Assembly: GCA_963277665.1 (NCBI GenBank)
Contig: OY728153.1
Coordinates: forward strand, 270,356,250 to 270,420,249
DNA from: Viscum album
Lineage: Eukaryota; Streptophyta; Magnoliopsida; Santalales; Viscaceae
DNA length: 64,000 nt
Direction of reading: 5' to 3'
In this document: piece after piece, positions 52,182 through 63,935 of the stretch
Position numbering within the stretch: position 1 is the stretch's first letter
Layout of the letters: each line of letters starts with the position of its first letter
The notes under the pieces: generated by a model
What the model was told of the DNA's origin: nothing
Seen by the model: only the letters and a program-made list of their open reading frames with translations
The model's database searches: none
Position numbers and translations under genes: made by a program

Positions 52182-55100
52182 TCAGATACAATCTTGTATC
52201 ACTCAATCACACAACTTGAATCATTATCCACATGTATTACAATACCAATTATAGTCTCATGAATCCACTAATCCATCAAAAAAATTTATCTCACTCCAAA
52301 ACCACAACATAGAGGCACTCATTGTTCTGTTGTTTTAAAAAAAAAAACCAAGGCATCTCACTTAAGCTATGGATAACCGCACAATCACCAATAACTTAGG
52401 AATTATTCCATAACCAAATCTATCTACCTAGAATCAAATCATATTATATCTAACCATATTGGATCACCAACAATATCCAATCAAAAAACCATACCCAAAA
52501 TTAAAATGGCTAAGAATCCAAATAAAACTTCCATATGAACACAACCATGATACTAGAAGCACTCTATGTGATTTATATCATAATGTCCCAAGGTTTTTAA
52601 CATTCTTTTCTACATACCTTCGTAAGGTTATCCAATTCATTAAGTAAACCCATTAAAATTTTAAATAATATGTCCAAAATTCCCCACCAACATCTAGCCA
52701 TACCCAAGTCATGAAAATCATAAAACAAACCACCAAGGGTTTCTATATATCACCATTCACATCAGAACTGTATCATTATAATCCAGAAGTTACCCTACTA
52801 GGGTATGAATGACCTATTATATGAAACACCATGGTACAATTAAGTAGAACAACACAATTATTTTATATAGGAAAACACTATATAAGCTATTGTTTACAAT
52901 TTAAAAAGTCGAACCCTCCATAATCATCTGAAATCAACAACCCATAGACACAAATATGTTATGTGAATCTTACATTACAAATATGATTCATGTACACATG
53001 TTTCATTACAATCTAGGCTAAGAGTACTACAATAATTATAATCTCCAATATGTACAACATACTTAAATAAATATCCCAAATATAATAGTGAAAACTTAGA
53101 GAAACAATTCCATAACCATTTTAACATGAACTTCCCACCAAGAAGGTGTTTATGACTCACCGACATAAGATCCATCATAACCACCGACATATTATTAGAT
53201 CTATCAAAAAGTAACCAAATACCAAGACAAAGGAAAATTAAATATATTTCAAATTTTAAATTCCTTGTATAAAACCACTCATCAATATCTTAGTTAAAGA
53301 TCCATATAACCTCACGAATACCTACCTAAATAAAATAGGCCACCGAATACTGGTGAATTTAGAGATCATGTGTTGAGGAGACTATCTCCTCGATACCTTA
53401 ACCATAAATAAAAACAATGAAAATGAAATTTCATCTAAAATAAATAATCATAGAATGAATAAATAAAAAAACTACAATTTTATAATAAATAAAGATGAAA
53501 TAATATAGTTATACATCTAACATATCACCCATTGATCGATTCAAATTTAAAAAATAAACAAAAAAACAAAATAAATATGTATAAAACACTAAAAACCCAC
53601 AACCTCACCTGAAAATCGTATCCAATTCTAGTTGATATACTCTAACTCAATCCACTGAATAACTTATTCTCAAATTTAAAATAGACATTCGGTTTTCATG
53701 TGCACTAGACTTTCTTTTTAACTTGTTTTATAATTATATAGTCTGGACACCTCAACCCTACTTGATGCTTATCCAATCAACTAAGAAACCTCCAAAATAT
53801 ATGAAGATATCCAAAAATACCTTATAATGATATTCTAGTCCTTAAAACTATGCTTTTATTATCAATTATAAAAAAGACCCTACTTCAAGATTCAAAATTA
53901 AAATTCCCTCTAAAATCAATGATTCATAAACTTTTAAGTCATTATAGAATGATTCAACTATTACACAATCCAAAATGTAAATGAGCTATCATCACTATGT
54001 TTTTTATCAATGGTCACTCAAAGACATATAAATGAAAAAAAATTCTATATGGGTCATGGTGGAACATCTTATAAAGATATCTCACTTTATCTCTATTTAG
54101 GAAGGATTGTCACACAGTTTAAATCTAATTATTTTCACCTTATAAGTGGTATGACTGCATAGAACTCCTATATTGATTGTGTCTGATTGAGATCCAAGGT
54201 TTACATGAATGTTATATAAAACTCTTCAAAATTACTTGAATCTAGAGTTTCAATTCAATATATCCTATCAAATGTAGGATGATGGGTGATTTGAATGTAT
54301 AATCTAGACTAATAAAACATATTAGGATATTTCTCTGTAGACTTAAAGGAGTTTGGGAAAAACATTTTTCTCTAATGGAGTTCTTGTATAATAATATCAT
54401 TCACTTATGCATAAAAATGGATTCTTATAAATACCCCTATGGGATGAAGTGTAGTGATCTATCATGTTTGGATTATGTTATACAATGCAATATATTATGA
54501 CCAAAATCAGTCAATGAAATAGAAGATAAGGTCAAATAAAGTCAGTAACACATCAGATCAGTAAAGAGTATTCAAAAGAAAAATGTTATCAATCATCAGT
54601 GAGAATATTATTTTAATGTCAGATATAAAGTGTTCATTTGTATATCTATATATATTAGAGTCATAAGTTTTAGTAATAATGAAAAATTATGTCCTAGATA
54701 CATTTTCCCCATTGATAATATTGACCATGGTGGAGCAGTAGAAGTTTAATTATTACTCCCATCAAATAGGTATCATATAAATGATGTGTTCCAAATACCC
54801 CACAATGAAGTATATACTATATGTATAAATAAGTAACATGGGAACCAAATAAGGAAATGAAATAGAACTACCTACATTTTTTTCATCTTAGACTACGAAA
54901 AGAAATTTCATGTAAAAAATTTATAAATAAAAGAAGAATGTTATAAATGGATTATTTTATATAAAATTACCTTCTCAATATATAGGTGTGTTATTTTCAA
55001 ATTATGTATAATATAAGTCCCATGCACTCAATAATAAAAACAAAAACTATTTTACTATAATAACATAAAACCGTACATCCAAATAATGAATATTCTTTAT

Positions 55101-56518
55101 AAAATTTAAAATAGTAAAATGGGACAACAAACATAAGTAAATAATAAAAATAGAACTTGATATTTGAGAATGTAGCGGTCCCCGTAATTATAATGGATAT
55201 AAAAAGCATATTAAAAGAAACAATATATTATTTATATATTCTAAATTTTACAAATAATAATATATAACATTGAGATGAATTTTTTTGAGTGAATAATGAT
55301 AGAAATAAGTTGTATTTATAAGAATTATAATGGATATGTTACCATTTGGAATATTACCACTATAATAGTAACCTAATTATTAGAATAGTAACTTGACTGT
55401 TAGAATATTAGGCTAAACATTAGAATAAAAATATAATATCTGGGTATCTTATGAAATATAAATATAATAAATTTGTATAATAAAATAATTAAAAATGATA
55501 AAATAAGTATTTGAAATAAAGTAATGATAATTGTATTTTTTTAAACATATATTCTGTTTTAATTAAAATTCATTCTCTTGAAAAAATTAATAATATAAAT
55601 AAAAATTAATTTAAAAAAATGGTTTTATAGAACAATAATTATTTATAAAAACAATAATATTATTTTATGAAACCATATTTAATATTTCTAAGGGTTAGTA
55701 AATTGATCATGCTATCAAAATTTGAATTTTTCAATAAACAAATATATTATATAAAAATAAAAGTTCACATATTTATAATTTTTTTTTGATAAAATGGAAA
55801 TCAATTTTTAATCAGTATATCATATTTTTTAATGGAGATGTATTGGTATTTTCAATAAATAATAAAATATGTAGGTGAATAATAAAATACTGTATGAGAA
55901 CCGTAATTTATAACAATTTATATGAATAAAATTTTGAGGTTTAGAGAAGTTATAAGAATATTTTAATGTCCCATTTATTGTTAAATCACAATGTACTTAA
56001 AATTTAATGAAAGATTAATAACTATTTAGGGAAATAATATTTTATTCTAAAGATCCCATTTCCTCCCATTATAAATACTACCCTTCACAACTCCACTTAT
56101 CCCCACACATTAAACTTATTATATTATTTATATTATGAAAAAAATAATTCCAAAATCCTTTATAAATATTCTAATTTTTTTTATCTCTTCAAAATACCAC
56201 CTTTAAAAAGCATATTTTAATTAACAATGCAATTAACTCAGGGAGTATGGTAAGAACTCCTAGTCACACTTTTTCATTTATATTACATTATATCTTCGTA
56301 TTTTACCACATAAATCTGATATAAATGCTACATTTCATTAATTATATAATATTATACTACTTTAATATTAATATTACAACCATATAATGACATTATAGAT
56401 CTTTTTATAAGAAAACCTCTGTCAATGGTCGGAAAGACCATATATAATAATATTGTTTTTTAAAAAAGATTACTGTATTCATAGATAGTTATAATAAACA
56501 ATTTCCTTGAGATCTTTC
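52182..56518. other. Decayed repeat sequence upstream of element F
   Basis: 4.3 kb with no recognisable gene. The portion 53,755-53,960 is related to 32,735-32,990. The segment 'ggtggagcagtagaag' near 54,729 weakly recalls the start of the solo LTR (2,840), which suggests another fragment of that family. ORFs of 60-71 codons here are AT-rich chance frames. Confidence 0.35.
55360..55439. repeat. 20-bp minisatellite, about four units
   Basis: Units 55,360-55,379, 55,380-55,399, 55,400-55,419 and 55,420-55,439. The last three each start TTAGAATA, and the first two share ATAGTAAC. Imperfect but in strict 20-bp register. Confidence 0.62.
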
Positions 56519-59154
56519 TGTAATGACCCAAAGTTTCATTAATAAAAATACCACTTGATCTAATTAAATGTATCTTTATGTAAAATGTTTATATAAAATG
56601 TCAAATTATTTGGTTTTATGTTAAGAATTGTGACCATTACTTTTATAGTCGTTGAACAATGATCACATGATTAGTATAAATATAAGGCATTAAAAAACCC
56701 AATTTTACTCTAACAGAGGAATAGATGGACTCATCCAATAGATTTCTCTATACGAATCCCATTTGTTCAATCTCGGAAAATAGGTGGCGTCTTTGGGCTT
56801 CGCTCTTGACCAATCCCAAGCTCATATTTATCATGTCAAGCTCGAACGGGCCCGTCTACGGGAAAAGTGGAAGTTGATAGAGATTACCACTCAAGCGATG
56901 TTATCTGAGCCACCCCAAGAGTTTTTCACCATTGCACACCTTACTCTTAGGTCTTATGCGGCTGTTTTAAGGGGTTATGTAACAAATCTCTAGTAATATA
57001 TTCATGTATATTATTTTTTATATAATAATGAATATACTTTCTTGTCATTATTGATACATTCTAATTTTTTTAAAATAATAATATTGTTTTTAGTTATTAT
57101 TTAATGAAGAATTATATTTTATTAAATTAAGGGATTTTTTAATTAAATAATATTTTAATAAAATATTATTATTATTATTAAATTAATTTATATTAAATAT
57201 AAATGATATTATAATTTTATGAATGCAATTGTAATTTTTATAAAGGTTTGAAAGCCATTTTTGTCAAAACCCATGTATTTTTTATAAATGTCAGTTTTTA
57301 TTTTAAAACTGAAAATTAAAATATTTATAAAATTATTTAGAAAAAATAAATGTTATTTCTAGAATCAGGATGTCAAAATTATCCAACGGTGAATTTTTCA
57401 TAATTTTTTGAGACAGTCAAATTTTTGGGTATAAATTAAATATCGTTTAGATATATAATGTGTTTTATGACATCATAATGACCCAATAGTGATGTAATAA
57501 AATACTATAATCTTTATGTTCGGCCAATATATGTTTTACGATTAAAATAATGTGATTTTGGTTTTGTTTGACTTATTTTACAAAGCATTAATGGACCCTC
57601 AAGAATTATTAAACATCTTGTCTTTTTAAATTATTTTCCATGGAAGTGTGACTCACCTCCACATAAGAAACCCCATTATTTTAAGAAGTTTGGACTTTGG
57701 CCTTATAAAATATTTTTTTAATCTCCCCTTTCCCATTAAACATGGGCAAAAACCATGAGCTGATTTGTGGTTTGGATTAGTTTAATGTAAGGGGTCAAAA
57801 ACCTAAATAATAAAGAATTCACTCACCTTTCCTATATAAACCCACCCAAGCTCCCACTTCCTCCTCACTAAAAGCCTTTGGATTTTGTCCAACCTCTGAT
57901 CTAGTCTCTCTATAATCCTCCAAAGGTTCCCCAAGCTCCCAATAATCCTCTCTCAAGCCTCTCTCAAGCCTTTGAAGCACACTTCTAAGTAAGGATTTTT
58001 CTTCCTTTCACTTTTTTGTCCAATTTTATTAGTATTGTTATGACATTTTAATTTCAATAATAAATAATGGGGTATGGTTTAGAAACTCCCCCATAATACC
58101 CAATTATTATTTTAATGATTGGATACCCCTTTCTCTCTCATTAAATTCCACCCATGTACACCTGTTACTATGATGAAATTCCGAAAGGAACTTCTCTCTC
58201 ATCATTTACATTCAATCAATACTTTTGTATCATTAATCTAAATTCCATTACAATTGTTGGTACATGTATCTATATGACCCTCATTTCTGTCCATTTCATG
58301 TAGATATGATGAGACACCCCTTTCTCTCTCTTCAACCATTTTTTTTGAATTCTTATATCATGCCGTTACGCTGCAGAAATTGCACCGATTTTCTAAGTCA
58401 ATACCATTGTGTAGTGAATACCATGCCCATTTATCCATCAATGGTATTAACCTTCATGAAAATTTACTTATTTATTATAAAGTTTCATTCCACATTCCTT
58501 TTTCTTGGAATAAATGATTATGTTTTATGAATCCATGTTTTATGATCCATGTGGCACACTTATGCATGAAATGAAATGTTTAAGAATGGTGCGCCCTTAT
58601 CGCACTCCAATGCATTTGGTAAAGTATAGTATCATTATACGTCATGTGAAATGAGTGTTGAATCATGATAATTCAAGTTAAATGAGGGTTTAATCGTGAT
58701 TCATGTGCATTGAGGATTTACTCATGCTCTATGTGTAATGAGCCTTGGCTCATGCTAATTCCATGTTAGGTGTTGTTGCCACATTTCCATGTTATGATTA
58801 TCATGCTTTATCATGCCTTTATGTTCATGTTTATCTTATGATCTATTGATATTCTTATTTTATAACATGTATAGTACTCTTCATGTATCCCATGTTTATT
58901 CCCTTACTGGGCTTTATAGCTCACCCCTTTTCTTATGCATGTCCTCAGGTTATCCCATGCAATGCTAAGTATGAGGGAATGTAGTGGTCATGTAAAGGAT
59001 GTTTTCAATAAAGATATTGTATTTCATGTTCTAAGTTGTTATGTAATGATCCTAATCCCCAAATACACTAGACATCTCGATCATCCATGTTGTACCAAGT
59101 GAATAGTTTATGTAATAAATCATGTTTAAGTTTGTAATAAAAGCAGGGTTGTCA
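56519..59154 (+). repeat. Element F, 5' LTR
   Basis: 2,636 bp from TGTAATGACCC to GGGTTGTCA. It matches both element B LTRs in reverse orientation, including the GC-richer block near 56,784-56,993. U3 is about 1.31 kb up to the TATA box. Transcribed R/U5 contains an 11-bp tandem duplication (CCTCTCTCAAG at 57,947-57,957 and 57,958-57,968) and a donor-like AAGTAAGG near 57,988. Confidence 0.85.
57832..57840 (+). promoter_or_regulatory. TATA box of element F
   Basis: CTATATAAA followed by CCCACCC, identical in core to the element B boxes. Downstream sequence turns pyrimidine-rich (TCCTCCTCACTAAAAGCC), as in many plant 5' leaders. Confidence 0.65.
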
Positions 59155-59157
59155 TAG

Positions 59158-59170
59158 TTGCTATCAGAGG
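59158..59170 (+). other. Element F primer-binding site (tRNA-iMet)
   Basis: TTGCTATCAGAGG, three bases after the LTR. It differs from TTGGTATCAGAG by one base. It marks the 5' LTR end and the plus orientation. Confidence 0.82.
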
Positions 59171-59294
59171 ATAGGTTTATTTATTTTTGGGATTAGGATT
59201 TGAAAACCCTAGTAATGCCTTAGAGATAAGACTAAGTATAATAAAATCATCCCTAAGTTTTGGTAAGTAATTAGTAATTGGTTTATCAAACAAA

Positions 59295-59455
59295 TACATC
59301 CCTGTCTGGATACGAGCAGGTAGAGGTGGCTCTAGCACAGATGTATCCTAGGGGTAAAACCCGAAAACACCACTTTGAGATAGACTCAAATGGGAACTGA
59401 TGCACGAAAACAGGCCTTCCTGCACTCTTGGTTATGACACTTCTGGGGGATATGT
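59295..59455 (+). other. Conserved leader of element F
   Basis: Contains TGTCTGGATACGAG, GGTAGAGGTGGCTCT, GCACAGATGTATCC, GGGTAAAACCCGAAAACACC, TTTGAGATAGACTC and GATGCACGA, in the same order as element A. It lies about 125 bases after the primer site and about 215 before gag. No frame is open through it (TAG at about 59,349 in the best one). Confidence 0.78.
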
Positions 59456-59670
59456 TTTGATAAATTCACAAGCTTAGTATGAACCCTTATTAAGGGAATT
59501 AAAAAAAATACCCCTAAGAATATTTGTTAGAAAGTATATCATGAAAATTCTAGATTAAAGCCTATAGTCTCATTAGTTAAGGAAACAAAAGTTTATTTAT
59601 AAGTCATCAACTTTTTTACTTTGGATTACCCTTTATGTGTCACCCCCTATCTTTCCTTTTATTCCATCCA

Positions 59671-60789
59671 ATGGCCGGTAATAGGAGGACTCAGGCTAAC
59701 AACTGATGTGAAGATCAGTGTGATGACTGTACTAATGAGATGCCCAATCCAATGGGAGCGGGAATCACAAACTTTTTCCCGCTTCTCTCTCAGCTAACTC
59801 AATATTTGAATATATACACAATTCAAAAGGAACATCCAAACCCCCTATTAAGGAAAAAGTGACTATCGAGAGCTTCGTGAGACAAAGGCCTCCTACTTTT
59901 AGTGGATCATATGATCCCACGATCCCTGAACAATGGATCAACTCCATTGAAAAGATCTTCTCCATCCTTCAATGTTTTGAAAAAGAGATGGTTCTCCTGG
60001 AAGCTTATCGTATGGAGGGTGAAGTTGATCAATAGTGGACATTGATAAAAAACATGAAGCCTGAGGAGGAGATCGTGGCATTGGAATGGAAGGATTTCTA
60101 GAAGATGTTTTTCGATAAATATTTTCCGTGCACCGTCCGACTTAAGATGGAAAGGGACTTCCTTTCTCTCAAGAAAAAAAGAAGAAGAATCTATTGGATC
60201 TTATGGGGAAAACATCACAAGGCTTGCATGATATGATTCTGGATTTTTCGTTACCCTCAAATGCAAGGTTGAACGCTTCTTTGGTGGGTTGAAGCCTAGC
60301 CTGCGGAAAGCATTGGTGATCCGTGACTTCGACAGCTATGAGGAAATTTTCCAATGTTCCCTCAAGGTCGAAACGGAGATTGGGGAATCACATGGGTATC
60401 ATGGGGATAAGAAGAGTAAGGTGGACTTCAATGTTGTTGGTCCAATGGATAAATCCAACGGTGCTAAGAAGATCTAGCACCCCACTTTACAAAAGTGCGG
60501 AAAGAAGAACCTTGGAAATTTCCTCAAGGGGATGGGGAAATGCTTTAGGTGTGGAAGAGAAGGGAACCTAGATGTTAACTGTAGGCAAGAAAGACCTGCG
60601 GCTGCGACAGAGGAGAGGAATTCTCTGTTCGAACCTCACCACATTTTTCATTGATACATATGCAAAGAACTAGGGCATCTTGAAAATCAGTGCCCTAATC
60701 CAACGGTTTTCAGTGCCAACCAAAAACGTCCAAGGCAGCAAGGAAGATATTTTTCCATCACTTCTTCCGAAGTGAACCATGGAAAATAA
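59671..60789 (+). pseudogene. gag: gag pseudogene (element F)
   Basis: Gag assembles the particle and binds genomic RNA. It starts at ATG 59,671 (AGNRRTQANN, then a TGA). The capsid core reads IESFVRQRPPTFSGS, PEQWINSIEKIFSILQ and FFDKYFPCTV in the next frame, returning to the first frame after an A-rich tract near 60,175. A TAG at 60,033-60,035 stands where element A has tryptophan in ADQWWP. Zinc knuckle one is CFRCGREGNLDVNC, with asparagine replacing histidine. Knuckle two keeps C....HLENQC, but its first cysteine codon is now TGA. A TAA at 60,787-60,789 separates gag from protease, which follows in the same frame. Confidence 0.88.
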
Positions 60790-61236
60790 CTGGTGATAGG
60801 TACACTAGTTATTCATTCAAGAATAGAAAACGTACTTTTTGATTCAGGTTCTACACATTCTTTTATATCTCGAAAGTTTAGTAGAACACTCCCAGCACCA
60901 CCACAAATCATGGAAGTGAAGAAGTTAGTGAGTACGAAAAATGGGGAAATCATTGCATCCCATGAATATAAGTCCTCCCATGTTATAATATGTGGATTGA
61001 ATTTCCCGGCGATCCTCTTCGTACTCCCTTTGGTGGAATTTGATGTAATTATTGGCATGGATTGGCTTTCCTTATATAGAGCCAACATAAATTGTCGGGA
61101 TAGGGAAATCACACTCCATATGGAGAATCGACCCCTGATTCTTTACAAGTGTAAGGAGGAATATGAATCTTTTTTAGCTCCATCATATGAAGCATGGATA
61201 TTACTTCCCTATGAGGTGTGTATCTGGCTCAGATGA
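60790..61236 (+). pseudogene. Aspartic protease domain (element F)
   Basis: Cleaves the Gag-Pol precursor. The frame is open for about 147 codons. Active-site triad DSG is intact (VLFDSGSTHSFIS, DSGS at 60,841-60,852), and the conserved IIGMDWL (61,051-61,068) follows about 70 residues later, the normal spacing. No ATG lies at the start because protease is translated as part of a Gag-Pol fusion. The frame ends at 61,236, and a frame change near 61,215 is needed to reach the reverse transcriptase. Confidence 0.85.
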
Positions 61237-61961
61237 TTGAGTCCAAGGAAGAAACCATCCTTGAAGAAATTCATATTGTGAGGGAATTTGCTGAAGTGTT
61301 TCCCGGGGAACTGTCTGGTCTTCCTCCAATAAGAGATGTTGAATTCTCAATTGAACATATAATAGGTGTGCTAACAATATCCAAGAATCTATATAGAATG
61401 GATGTCGTGGAGCTTGAAGAGCTGAAGAAACAATTACAGGAGAATCTGGATAAAGGGTTTATACGCCCAAGTGCTTCACCATGGGGTGCACCTGTCCTAT
61501 TTTTCATGAAGAAGGATGGGTCAATGTGTCTTTGCATCGATTATCGTGAACTTAACAAAATCACAATAAAGAACAAGTATACTCTACCATGGATTGATGA
61601 CTTGTTTGACCAGCTGCGTGGAGCACAATACTTCTCCAAAGTATATTTGCAGTCAGGATATTATCAAGTAAGGGTGAAGAATGAAGATGTCCCCAAGAAT
61701 ACTTTTTGTACAGGATACGAGCACTACGAATTCATAGTAATGCCTTTTGGACTCACTAATTCTCCAAAAATCTTTATATACTCGATCAATAGAGTCTTTA
61801 GAGATTACATCGACAAATTTGAGGTAGTATTTATAGATGATATTCTAATATACTCCAAAACCAAGGAGGATCATGGGGAGCATTTAATAACTGTACTAGA
61901 GACTTTGCGCAAGGAGAAGCTCTATGAAAAGTACATCAAGTATGAGTTCTGGTTGAAGTAG
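61218..61961 (+). pseudogene. Reverse transcriptase domain (element F)
   Basis: Copies element RNA into DNA. 247 codons hold the usual order: [15 protein letters not shown] and EFSIEH linker, [58 protein letters not shown] and the motif C active site FIDDILIYS (aspartates at 61,836-61,841, residues 207-208). Motif A, normally KIDLRSGYHQ with a catalytic aspartate, reads [10 protein letters not shown]: tyrosine at residue 143 (61,644-61,646). That single change would abolish polymerase activity. The frame continues into RNase H past a TAG at 61,959-61,961. Confidence 0.93.
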
Positions 61962-62600
61962 GTCTCATTCTTGGGCCATATCATCACAAGCAATGGGATA
62001 TCTGTGGATCCCTCCAAAATAGATGCAATTGAGGGATGTACAAGGCCAACATCGGTAATGGATATCTATAGCTTCTTGGGTTTAGCTGGATATTATCGAT
62101 GATTTGTGAGAAATTTCTCATGATTGTCCAACCCTCTTACCAAGATAACACAAAAGGGAGTAAAGTTTTCTTAGAGTGATTAATGTGAATAAAGATTCAA
62201 GGAGTAGAAAAGGAGGCTTATCACTGCGCCCCTGCTCACTTTACCTACAAGTGGGGGAATGTTTGTGGTATTTAGTGATTCTTTGAAGAAGGTCTTAGGC
62301 TGTGTGATGATGCATAATGATAATGTGATATCATATGCCTCAAGGCAGTTGAAAATCCATGACCAAAACCATCCAACGCTTGATCTGGAGTTGGTGATAG
62401 TGATCTTTGCCTTGAAAATCTAGCGGCATTATCTTTATGGGGAGAAATGTGAGATATATAATGACAAAAAGAGTCTTAAATATATATTCACACATAAAGA
62501 GAATAATATGTTCCAAAGAAGATGGATAGAGATCATCAAGGATTATGACTGTTCAATACATTACCACCCTAGGAAAGTGAACAAGGAGGCAGATGCCATA
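61962..62600 (+). pseudogene. Connection and RNase H domain (element F)
   Basis: Degrades RNA in the RNA-DNA hybrid. Same frame as the reverse transcriptase: SFLGHIITSNGISVDP and SFLGLAGYYR, then acidic active-site residues in VVFSDSLKKVLG (Asp 62,277), LDLELVIVIFALKI (Glu 62,398) and [12 protein letters not shown] (Asp 62,463), and finally [23 protein letters not shown]. In-frame stops lie at 62,100, 62,121, 62,172, 62,181, 62,190 and 62,421 with no frame change, so decay has been by point changes. Confidence 0.88.
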
Positions 62601-63935
62601 AGTAGAAAGGACCCAGCGATTCAATCAATGATGAGAATTGAGAAGGATCCAATCTGCTTAGACTTGATGAAGATGGAAATGGGAATCATAAAGAAGGGAA
62701 CATCATCAATCCTTTCACAAATGATTGCTCAACTATCTCTTTTGGAAATATTAAAGGATGCTCAAAAGGATGATGTGGGAATTCATGAAAAAGTGGAAGC
62801 TATCGAAAAAGGGAAATCCTTGGAGTTTAATGTTAATGAAGAAGGAATTGTGTGATTTGGGAAAAGACTATGTGTTCCATCATGTCTGGAGCTGAATAAG
62901 GAACTTTTGGATGATGCCCATAGTTTAAATTTATATATTAACTCAGGGAGAACAAAGATGTATCGAGATCTCCGAGAACACTTTTTATGGGATAATATGA
63001 AGAAGGAGATCACTGAATATACATCAATGTGCTTGGTGTGATAGAAAATGTGGCAGATAGGCAGAAGTCTAAGGGGATGATGCTACCATTTCCCATACCA
63101 GAATGGAAATGGGAGAACATCACCATGGACTTTGTCACCGGACTTCTGAGGACCTCGAAAGGCAACAATGCAATCTGGGTTGTGGTGGATCGTCTTATAA
63201 AGAATGCATGCTTCATTGATATTCAGGAGGATTTCTCATTGGATCAACTGGAATAGATATATATCAGGGAAGTGGTAAGGCTGTATGGGGTACCACTATC
63301 TATTGTGTCTGACCAAGATCCAAGATTCATCTCTAAGTTTTGGAAGAGTCTTCAATATGCTCTGGATACTGAACTGAACTTCAGTACGACCTATCATCCT
63401 CAAACTGATGGCCAATCTGAGTATACTATCCAAACACTTGAGGACATGTTTAAAGCATGCTCAATGGACTTTAAAGGAGGATGCAATCAATATGTTTCTC
63501 TGTTTGAGTTATGTTATAATAACAGTTTCCACTCAAGCATCCAAATGGAACCTTATGAAGCCCTATATGGGAAAAGGTGCAGAACACCGGCATGTTGGGA
63601 TGAGGTCGGTGAACGTAAGCATCTTGGACCAGAAATGGTCGAAGAAATGGTGGAGAAGGTGAAAACCATTCACCATCATATCAAGGAAGCCTAGAGTCAA
63701 CAGAAGAGTTATGCAGATAACCATCGACGAGACCTTGAGTTTAATGTTGGAGACATGTTTTTTCTACGCATATTTCCATGGAATAAGGTCATGAGGTTTT
63801 GAAAGAAAGGGATGTTAAGTCCAAGGTACATCGACCCCTTCGAGATTCTTGATCGTGTCGGGGCCATGGCCTATCGACTAGCACTTCCACCAACCATGGC
63901 CAAAGTACATGATGTCTTTCATGTATCCCTCTTAA
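62601..63935 (+). pseudogene. Integrase (element F)
   Basis: Inserts the DNA copy into the genome. The N-terminal zinc-binding region is recognisable (LLDDAHS, TKMYRDLREHF, WDNMKKEITEY), but the second histidine is replaced and stops follow the first cysteine near 63,030. The core is well kept: MDFVTGL (Asp 63,128), SDQDPRF (Asp 63,311) and TDGQSEY (Glu 63,419) with 35 residues between the last two, the DD35E signature. Stops at 63,254 and 63,692. The C-terminal part reads NVGDMFFLRI, LSPRYIDPFEILDRVG (the usual GPF is DPF) and AYRLALPP. A frame change of one base lies between RNase H and the core. Confidence 0.9.

Noticed and set aside
56784..56993. ORF of 69 codons as a host gene
   Set aside because: Lies inside the LTR U3 of element F, and its counterpart in element B is non-coding; kept only as a conserved LTR block.
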